Source: Channallabes apus (taxonomy: Eukaryota; Chordata; Actinopteri; Siluriformes; Clariidae). Taken from it: 64,000 nucleotides of DNA. This document shows, piece after piece, positions 11,907 to 21,912 of this stretch. The notes under the pieces were generated by a model. It ran no database searches and was not told where the DNA came from. It saw only the letters and a list, made by a program, of their open reading frames with translations. The stretch's first letter is position 1, and each line of letters opens with the position of its first letter. Where the stretch lies: assembly GCA_030522415.1 (NCBI GenBank), contig CM060109.1, forward strand, positions 33,796,892 through 33,860,891. Direction: 5' to 3'. The translations under genes were made by a program, and so were the position numbers.

Positions 11907-14900
11907 CTGTAAACTTGCCATCTGCAATTATTGTTAAAAACAAAAATGTTGATTTACATAAAATAAGGTTTAAATGTCAAAATTAAAGATAATTAAACTA
12001 TGTGGCTATTGCATTTTTTAAAGTTTGCTTTTATACATAAATAATACCCTGATTTATGGTTTCATATAGTTAAGCAAAACATCAAATTAAAGCGTCTAGC
12101 TTTTATCCGATTTAATCGATAATCGATATAATGTATTTATGTATGTATACAGATGGCAAGTTGACAGTGTTTTATTTATATATATAAATATAACAGTCAA
12201 CTTGCCATCTGCAATTATTGTTAAAAACAAAACAAATGTTGGTATGGTTTTATATATAATTATAAGCAAAACATCAAATGAAAGAAGCGCTTAGCTTTAT
12301 CTGATTAATCGAAACAATAATCGGCCAACTAATCGATTATCAAAATAATCGTTAGTTGCAGCCCTACAAAACATATCCATGTGTTAGAATGGCCCAGTCA
12401 AAGTCCAGATCTAAATCCAATCGAGAATCTGTGGCAAGATCTGAAAACTGCTGTCCATCTAATCTGACTGAGCTGGAGCTCTTTTGCAAAGAAGAATGGG
12501 CAAAGATTTCAGTCTCTAGATGTGCAAAGCTGGTAGAGATCCAAGATCCAAGATGGCGCCGGTGAGGTCGGCTGCCGTCACGACTGCTCCGACCACCTTT
12601 TCTTTGTTTTTGTTCTTTAAGTTAGTTTTCAGTGTTTTAAAATCGGCAAAATCACCACCATTGAGTACATTAGATATGATAGAGACACTCTTGTTTCTAT
12701 TGGTTTTAACTCCGGATCCGAGCTGGCCGAGTGAGATCCTGAGGGAGAACAATGGACGCGACGCGAAGCGACGAACCCGAGGGAGACGAGCTGGCGTGAG
12801 GAACAGGCTCAGGGCCCGTGCACACCGCACACCTCTGCCTAGCATCCTGCTCGCCAACGTCCAGTCACTGGAGAACAAACTCGATGACCTCAGGGCCAGG
12901 ATAAAGTTCCAGAGAGACATTCGGGACTGCAATCTCCTCTGCTTCACCGAGACATGGCTGAACCCAGCGGTGCCAGACCACGCCATACAACCAGCCGAGT
13001 TCTTCTCTGTTCACCGCATGGACAGGACGCGGGACTTGGGGAAGTCAAGAGGAGGCGGCGTGTGCTTAATGGTGAACAACAGCTGGTGCAACAGCGCGAG
13101 CGTTGTTCCTCTTACACGCTCCTGCACACCAAACCTGGAACTACTGTCCATCATGTGTCGTCCATTTTATCTTCCACGGGAGTTCACATCGGTCATAATC
13201 AGCGCCGTTTACATACCTCCACAAGCAGACACTGAAACTGCCTTATGCGAGCTGCATGGGGCGCTCACACAGCACCAGACACAACACCGGGACGCTGCGC
13301 TCATTGTGGTGGGGGATTTTAATAGTGCCAACCTCAAACGCGCAGCGCCGAACTTTTATCAGCACATCACCTGCCCCACCAGGGGCGAAAGGACACTGGA
13401 CCATTGTTATACCACGGTCAAAGACGGTTACAAGGCACAATCTCGTCCAGCGTTTGGTAAATCCGACCACGCCGCCATCTTCCTCATGCCAAAATATAAG
13501 CAAAGGCTGAAACAGGAAGTTCCGGTCCAGAGGGAGGTCGCGCGCTGGACGGACCAATCGGTGGCCGCGTTACAGGACGCACTCGATGACGCAGACTGGG
13601 ACATGTTCAGAAACAGCTCCGATGATGACGTTAGCGTGTTTACGGAAGCGGTTGTGGGATTTATTGAAAAGCTGGCAGACGATACGGTAGAGAAAAAGAC
13701 TATCAGAACGTTTCCCAACCAGAAGCCGTGGGTGGATAAAACCATCCGCGACGCTCTGAGATCTCGCACAGCTGCCTACAACACGGGACTTGCGTCGGGG
13801 GACATGGAACCGTACAAGGCTGCGTCATATAACGTCCGGAAGGCGGTGAAAGAGGCGAAGCAGCTCTACGGGAGAAAACTAGAGTCACAGCTTCAACAGA
13901 GTGACTCTAGGAGCCTGTGGCAGGGACTGAGAACAATAACGGACTATAAAGCACCAGCATCCGGTATGACGAACGCGGACGCGACTCTGGCAGACGAGCT
14001 CAACATCTTCTATGCTCGCTTCGAGGCTGCAGCTAAAGACGCTAGCGATGCTAATGCTAACGGCGCTAATGCTAGCGGCACTAATGCTAGCGGCGCTAAC
14101 GGCTGCAGGCAAGAAGACACTGCCAGCACCGGGAACGTGCTCATCATCTCCGAGCACGACATGAGGAGAGCCTTCAAGAGAGTGAACACCAGGAAAGCAG
14201 CAGGACCAGACGGCATCTCGGGTCGTATTCTCAGATCCTGCGCAGACCAGCTAGCACCTGTGTTCACTGAGATATTCAACATCTCTTTATCTCAGTCGGT
14301 GATCCCCACATGCTTCAAAGAGTCCATAATTGTTCCTGTTCCAAAGAAACCACATCCTGCTTCTCTCAATGACTATCGCCCTGTAGCCCTCACCTCAGTA
14401 GTGATGAAGTGCTTTGAACGCCTTATCAGAGACTTCATCATTTCTTCACTACCCGACACACTGGACCCACTACAGTTTGCATACCGTCAGAACCGCTCCA
14501 CAGACGATGCAATCTCTCATCTCCTCCACACATCACTCACTCACCTGGACACTAGGAAAAGGAATTATGTTAAAATGCTCTTCATCGACTACAGCTCTGC
14601 TTTTAACACCATAATTCCCTCCACACTCACCACCAAGCTGGAGCACCTGGGACTGAGCTCATCTATATGTCAGTGGATCTCCAATTTTCTGACTGGCAGA
14701 CCACAGGCAGTAAGGATGGGCGGACATGTCTCAGCTACACTCACTCTCAGCACTGGAGCCCCCCAGGGTTGTGTTCTGAGCCCCCTGCTGTACTCTTTGT
14801 ACACCCACGACTGCGTGGCCACTACCAACTCCACCTCCATCAAGTTTGCTGACGACACCGTCGTGGTCGGACTGATCACCAACAATGATGAGTCGGACTA

Positions 14901-17900
14901 CCTAGAGGAGATTGGAAATCTGGAGAACTGGTGCCAGAGGAACAATCTCCTCCTGAACGTCAGTAAGACAAAGGAGCTGATAGTGGACTTTAGTACAAAG
15001 CAGGAGAGGAACTACCAGACCCCCGTCATCAACAGGAGCCCAGTGGAGAGAGTGGACAGCTTCAGATACCTCGGTGTTCACATCACGCAGGACCTGTCAT
15101 GGTCCTGTCACATCAACACCGTGGTGAAAAAAGCCCGGCAGCGTCTCTACCACCTCAGACGCTTGAGAGACTTTAGACTGCCCTCCAAGGTGCTCAGGAA
15201 CTTCTACTCCTGCACCATAGAGAGCATCCTGACGGGAAACATCTCGACCTGGTTCAGGAACAGCACCATGCAGGACAGACGAGCTCTACAGAGGGTGGTG
15301 CGATCAGCCGAGCGCATCATCCGCACTGAGCTCCCTGACCTGCACTCCATCTACAGCAAGCGGTGCTGGACTAAGGCCAGGAAGATCATGAAGGACCTCA
15401 GTCAACCCAGTAATGGACTGTTCTCTTTGTTGCGGTCTGGGAAGAGATTCCGCTCCCTAAAGGCCAACACAGAGAGACTGAGGAGGAGCTTCTTCCCGCA
15501 GGCGATAAGGTCTCTCAATCACAATCACACCTCCACACAGGACTAATAACATCTTTTAAGCTCACAACACTGACTGGACAATCATGGACACATTCATACA
15601 CACTTGCACTAAATACTCATACATCTGGACAATTGCACATGTCACCTTTCATGCATATTTGCACAACCACCGACACTTTAATTCTATATACATATATACT
15701 CTACCCTATATTCTATATTTTTGCAATATTTTATTATGCCCTTATTGCACAGTTAATTTTACTAGTTAAAAGTATTTCTTCAGTATTTCCTTTTTATTGA
15801 TTATTTATTTTACGTACAAGCTTTTATTTTCTTTTTTTTAAGGTCACTGGCGGTCGTATAAAGCATTTCACTGCGTATTATACTGTGTATGATTGTGTAT
15901 GTGACCAATAAAATTTGAATTTGAATTTGAGACATACCCTAAAAGACTGGCAGGTTCAATTGCAGCAAAAGGTGGTTCTACAAAATGTTGACTCAGGGGG
16001 CTGAATAATTATGCACACCCCACTTTTCATTATTCGTTATTTATTTGTAAAAAAAAAAAAAAAATGTTTGGAGTCATGTATGATTTTCGTTCCACTTCTC
16101 ACGTGTACACCACTTTGTATTGGTCTTTCACGTGGAATTCCAATAAAATTGATTCATGTTTGTGGCTGTAATGTGACAAAATGTGGAAAAGTTCAAGGGG
16201 GCCAAATACTTTTGCAAGCCACTGTAATTGGGAAAATCTCATGTTTCATGTCACTTTTTGTGAGTCTAGATTAATAATATATGGATATCAAATTGTGTGT
16301 AAAGTGAACCATTTTGACATTGACATATATTAAATGCTTAGGTCAATTAGTTAGTTAGTTTTTTTTTTTTTGTCACAGCGTATAAAATGTAAAGCTATTC
16401 ACTTTGCAAATTGTGACCACAGGAGGGCGTGTTCTCTAAAGGGGGATATTTTCTACCCAATTATACTTTTCTTATATCGTACAACCATTTTGATAGCTTT
16501 GACTTGCTTTTCCCTTAGTATTACTAGGCTACATTAGTTATACTGTTGCAGCAGGTTATTTTTCTGGATTTTTTACAATGAGTAGTCCACATCTCTTTCC
16601 TTCTGCCCTGCTTAGTTCCTCTTCCTGTCCCTCAATATGTTACTGCTAGCTTCTCTGCCTAACTTAGCAAGGAGTTCAGGAACAGATGTAAAAACTAGCA
16701 CAACTGTCATAAATGTTTGCTTTTTTTTTTCTTCTTACCCTAATTATTAACTGTTGGTCAAGCTTCAGAGCAAACATTCTTTGAAATAAAAGCTTATGCC
16801 AGTTTATTCAGTTTATTTATTTATGTTTTTCATTTTTTAAAACAAATAAGCTAATGAGCGGTCTCTCATATTTAATGTTGGTTTTTCTTAACTCAGTAAT
16901 TTGAAAACGCATGCTTGTGCATGGCAATGGCTTGGCTTTTTGTAATAAGCCAAGTGTTGTGGTGTTTTTATTTTTTTCAATAATTGTAGATAATTCTCCC
17001 TTTGTCTGAAAATTGTATATTGTAATGCATTTCACCAGGCATTCTCGACACATTATTATAAAGGTGGATTTGAGGAGAAGATGACTAAGCGGGAAGCCAG
17101 TCTCATTCTAGGGATCAGGTAAGAATGCAACTGCTGTGTTTTTTTTCACGGCTTTTATTTATATTCTTTTTTTGTTTTAATGTGTCTTTTGTGCATTGGT
17201 CTATAAGCTGGTACAGGTGACAGGCCACTTGATGGTGATGTTGATCATATTACTATTGTAGATTCTAGATGAATTGGTCTAGAGCAGTTGAAACATTAGG
17301 TGGTTACCAGAGTTGTTGTGCAGTGAACTGCAAAATTCTGTGGGATCATTGTAATCTGTTTAAACCTTATCTGATACACAGGTGGGTTCATTGTTATTAC
17401 CATAAGTGATAAATATCTATCATGCAAAAGTTTGCACTTTTTCTTAAGTTAGCCTTAAGAGTTAAGTTAGCAGGAAGTGCTTGACACTGTCCTCTAAAGA
17501 GTTGACCCCTTTAAGGTAAGACAAACTTCTCTTACTCTAAAAAAAAACAAAAAACTAGAGGTGAACGATATATAGACATAGTTATAGAACGGGCCAGAAT
17601 ACTGTAGGATTAAAAATTTATAAAATGTTAAATCCAGGTTCCAACGTAATAGTATATAAACTGAAAGTTATGTACATTGGGTTTTACATTTTGAGAACAT
17701 TCTAAGAAGATCAAGTCTGGTAGCCCAGGTGTCTGAGACATTAACCTTTTGTCTTAATGTTCTGCTTGATATCCCAACATCTCCTGGTCTCTGATTCGTT
17801 CCCAACAATACCCACAGTTGCTGTGTTTTTAAGGACAATATTTCTTTAATCCGATTAAAATTATTCCGATTTGAGAATCCAGCTTAACTGTGCATATACA

Positions 17901-20900
17901 TCTCATCAGATCATGGACACTGATCTGCTGAGATGCATATTCATGTGAATGAAGATAAATATCGATAAATATAATTTAACAAGAAGAGGAAATATAACAA
18001 GAAGAGGAGGAGAAATATTTTGTTGAGATTAGGTTTCTCAACTTCTCTGATAAATCTCACCTTCTGGATTATGATTGCTCACTCTTATTCATTCTGAGTG
18101 TGATTAGATGCTTTACTGCATAAAAATATGAGGAGCCAGTCCTCCCTCCTTCCTCAGCCAGAGATCCAGTAGATGATAGTACAGTAAGCACAGGAGGGAG
18201 AGAGTTGCTCTCATGGAGTTAACTGATCGGGAGCGGAAGCTAAATTTTTCTTTTTGAGAACGAGCATTAACTTTACACAGTAGCTGAGACAAAGTTCAGC
18301 AGACGAGTATTTACGCAGATTTGTGCTGAGCGTATGAGTGAGGTTCTGGTTTATCTGCTGATTGAAGATGTAAAGGCAAATGGTGAGACTGTTTTAAAAT
18401 GGGTTCTTCTTGGAAAGGCAGATTGTAAGAAAAGTCAAGATATTTTCTGAAATAAGGTTAAGGATAGTAAAATTATATCAGCCATTGGCTGTTTGGTGCG
18501 TCATGACGGCTTAAAAAGCCAGAACTATATTCTTTGTGGTCAGATAATTAAAAGTCTTGTAGTCAGGTACTTCAACACACGTTTAACCTTTGTCTATGTG
18601 CTACTAGTCATCAGGAGGGCTCAGACACAAATGATATTTACTTTATATTGTGATCCTACAGTTTGATGCAGGATGAGAGAGTAACTGTAGTAACAGTGGC
18701 ACATTTTAATTAAAATCAAAATCTGTGACAATAATTGAATTTAAAAACAGATGTCTAGATTTATATTCTCAGAATTTTGGTAATTCAGCACAGGGACTAG
18801 GAAGGCTGATGGCTGTGGAGGTGAGAATACGACCGACAAGATGGCTGTATTAACAAAAATCACGTGACAAGCACTATATGAACAAAGGCAGTTTCTTTCG
18901 CAACATGTGAATGCGCTGAATCGCTAGTTTTCCCAGCAAGGCCTGTGGTCCTATTCAAAGTCCGTCTTTTTGGTTTTGTGTCTTAACTTTGATCCTAGCA
19001 GGGGTGACGAGTGTAAACCTCAGTCTTGTCTTTAGATCTGTGATCTGCTCTGTCAAGGACCACCCAAAATGTCTCTAGTACAGGAGTGTCGTCAGGGTTT
19101 CACACCACCTTTGACTCACCCTGGCTCTATTACCCTCTATGTGGTCGACTTTGCATCATATGTTTGAGACTCACTTTGGCCTTTTCCCTTTTAAGTTGTC
19201 TTTTGCTTGCACCTCACAATATCCAGCATTGCTTGACTCTGATGCTTTATTTTAATAAACTATTATATGCCATCAAACAAAGTTTATAAGCTTGACTTAA
19301 GATTATTTTGTGCATTGGATTTCCCAGCCAAACATTGAATGTAGATCAAAAACAGAAAAGATGAGGAGTAGCACTCTGTTTTGTAAATCTTATTAAAGGT
19401 GCTTCACTCACTCAAATCAAGAATTTAAGGATTTGTTTATTTTGTGTGTTTGGGTATTCACGTTGTGAAGTAGTAGTTTCTTCTACTAGCACCAGTCAAA
19501 AGTTTCTAGCTTTACAGAGCATAAGTAGGAGGCATGTCTCAAGATCAACTGTTCAGAAGTGATTGTTGCATATTTTGTATACCTTTAGCATTGTTTCACA
19601 ATGTACAAAGAAATAAAAATCAGAAGAGAACATGGAGTTAGACGGTGTGCCCAGATTTTGACTGGTAGTGTATATAACATTGTAGTGATTGTCACTGTGT
19701 CCAGGTTGTGTCCAGTGATGCAGACATGGTGTGACAAAAGAAACATGGCCACAGCACTTATGCTTTTAATGTCCCCTGAGAGACATTTAATCAGCACTAC
19801 TATTCAGTAAGGGGAGAATGGATGGGGTAAAAAAAAAAAAAAAAAAGTCCCTCTGGCACAAAACAATTCTACTTTTTTAGTGTTTGCAGCCAATTAGTAT
19901 TTGATCTCTTTTATTTCATTATGAAAATTTTCTTTATACATCTGTTCTTTGCCCTCAGAAGGATATTGCGTCATTTGTCTTTCTCTGTATCATTTTGAAA
20001 CAAGTGCTCTGTTAAAAAGGGTGAGAATAAGCGATTGGACTGATTTACCCTCCCATCTGTGCGGCCTTATAAAGCCATCTGGAGTGCTGTAGCTAATATG
20101 AGATCTCAGTCCACGAACTATGATACTGAGGAATCATGCCTAGGCGGTCTGGACTGATGGCAAACTCCCCGCGTGTGTGTTAATGACCACAGCTCCTTTT
20201 GAGCAGACATTTTTCGGTAGACTCATTGAGCTCCTCTCTCTGGTCTCGGCTGACTCTCACAACTAAAACTGTGTCTTTTCTAATTATTTAAAATCTGGTT
20301 TATCAGCGAGGACTAATAACTAGATGAATATTCGTAGATGAAGATGAATAACACACGTTGAGCCAGGAAAGTTCCCCCCCTCCCCCCTCTTGAAGGCTCT
20401 CGTGTAGAGCCTTTTCATTTTCTCTGGAAGCTTTATTTTTATCTTTTTTCAGCAGAAGCCATCTTGTTTAGACTCATTATTTGTTTCAAAACAAGTACAG
20501 CAGAAGATCTTAATGCAGAGAGCATAATTGGGTACATCATTGTTTGCTATACGACCACTAGGTGGAGTAGTGCCATCATTTAACTATGATTGTTTCACTC
20601 TTGTTTCCCTTTGCACAGTCCAACAAGCACCAAGTCAAAGGTGCGAGAAGTCTATAGGAGGATCATGGCCCTAAATCATCCGGATAAAGGTCAGTGGCTT
20701 TTAATTTGCAAGACTTCACAAACAGTTTTTTTTTAAAACAATTTTCTTCTGTATTGTCTTCATTGTTTTTATTCAGCAGCACAAATAGAAGGTTAATTGC
20801 ATTATTATTTCTGACATTTATGCACGATCAAAAGATGTGTGGATATGTATGTGTTTATAACCTTTGCCCAATGAATCTACTATTGCCCTGAATTTATAGT

Positions 20901-21867
20901 TGGTTTTTTAAACCCAATCAACTCTAAATAGACACTTTTTTTTAAAGACCTGCCCACTGATTTGTTTTCCTGCTCAAGGTTAATGGCTCCCCTCATGTCT
21001 AGCTTTTCCTTCTACTCCCTGCATTTTTCACAGACCTGAACTGTGTGTGTGTATGTGTGTGTACCTGCCTGCCAGCACTCCTCTGCTCCTCCAGGCCACT
21101 GTTACAGTGTGTGAAATGAGCAATGTGCTTTGTGATGCCTATCTGTGGCTGAAAGATAAGGGCTTTATCCAAAAGCAAGATTCCGTGCAGAGAGGGAGAG
21201 ACGTGTACTGCAGAGAAATATTGCTCATTAAAGCTGTAGCACGAGCACACTTGTAGTAGTAACATCCTTTTTGTTATGCGGAAGGCGTAGGCAAGCAAAA
21301 TGAGTATCTAATCCTGTCACAGAAAAGAAAAGATCCCTAGTTATGGGTGTCTCCAGCATTTCCTGGCATAAGACGTCGACAGGCGGGACGCCGTACGCTT
21401 CATAAATCATCCTAAAGACTGATTGCGTCCTATGTTTTATCTTAATCTGCTGATCTGACGTCAAACTCAGTTGCAGTGGGAAATTACTCTGTTGTATTGA
21501 TTAGATGGATGGATTCTCTATACATTACTGTGCACACATGGCATGGCATTTTGACTTTAGTCAGATGACGAGGTCAAAATCAATATGCATGTCATTTGTT
21601 CATACGGGTCTCCTATAATGGCTCTGAGTAATAATATGCAACGATTGTTGGATTAGCCTTCATTTGCTTGCTATGAGTGAATCCATACAGATGTTTGAGC
21701 GCAGTCTGGATGCCTGTCTCGTCTTAGTTTAATTGAAGCCTGTTAAAAGCTCGGCTCTTCAAATATTAAAGTACCTGCAAAGTCGCATCAGCTACAGGCA
21801 CTGACGACTTCTGTGCTCTCTTGTGAGGTTGTCAAAGGTGAGCTTAAACATTTTAGATTTAAATTGT

Positions 21868-21912
<45 letters not shown>

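Larger units (their letters stand above)
9835..16224 (+). mobile_element. Tc1-like transposon carrying two later insertions
   Basis: The element starts CAGTGGCTTGCAAAAGTATT at 9835, ends with its complement at 16224, and is flanked by TA at 9833-9834 and 16225-16226, the Tc1/mariner target signature. Terminal inverted repeats are about 210 bp. The interior encodes a decayed transposase. A hAT element (10933-12366) and a LINE (12540-15928) interrupt it; without them the element is about 1.6 kb, normal for Tc1. Both insertions disrupt the transposase, so it cannot be autonomous now. Confidence 0.93.
9082..17038 (+). other. DNAJC15: DNAJC15 intron 3, filled by nested mobile elements
   Basis: Most of this 8-kb intron is the Tc1 block 9835-16224. 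9082-9832 holds a poly-C run (9204-9219) and otherwise unassigned sequence. 16227-17038 is unassigned AT-rich DNA. Confidence 0.8.

Noticed and set aside
12520..12552. Eleven extra N-terminal codons on the LINE ORF starting at the ATG at 12520
   Set aside because: These bases belong to the Tc1 transposase relic left of the LINE insertion point (GAGA at 12536-12539) and the first LINE bases. The in-frame extension is chance.
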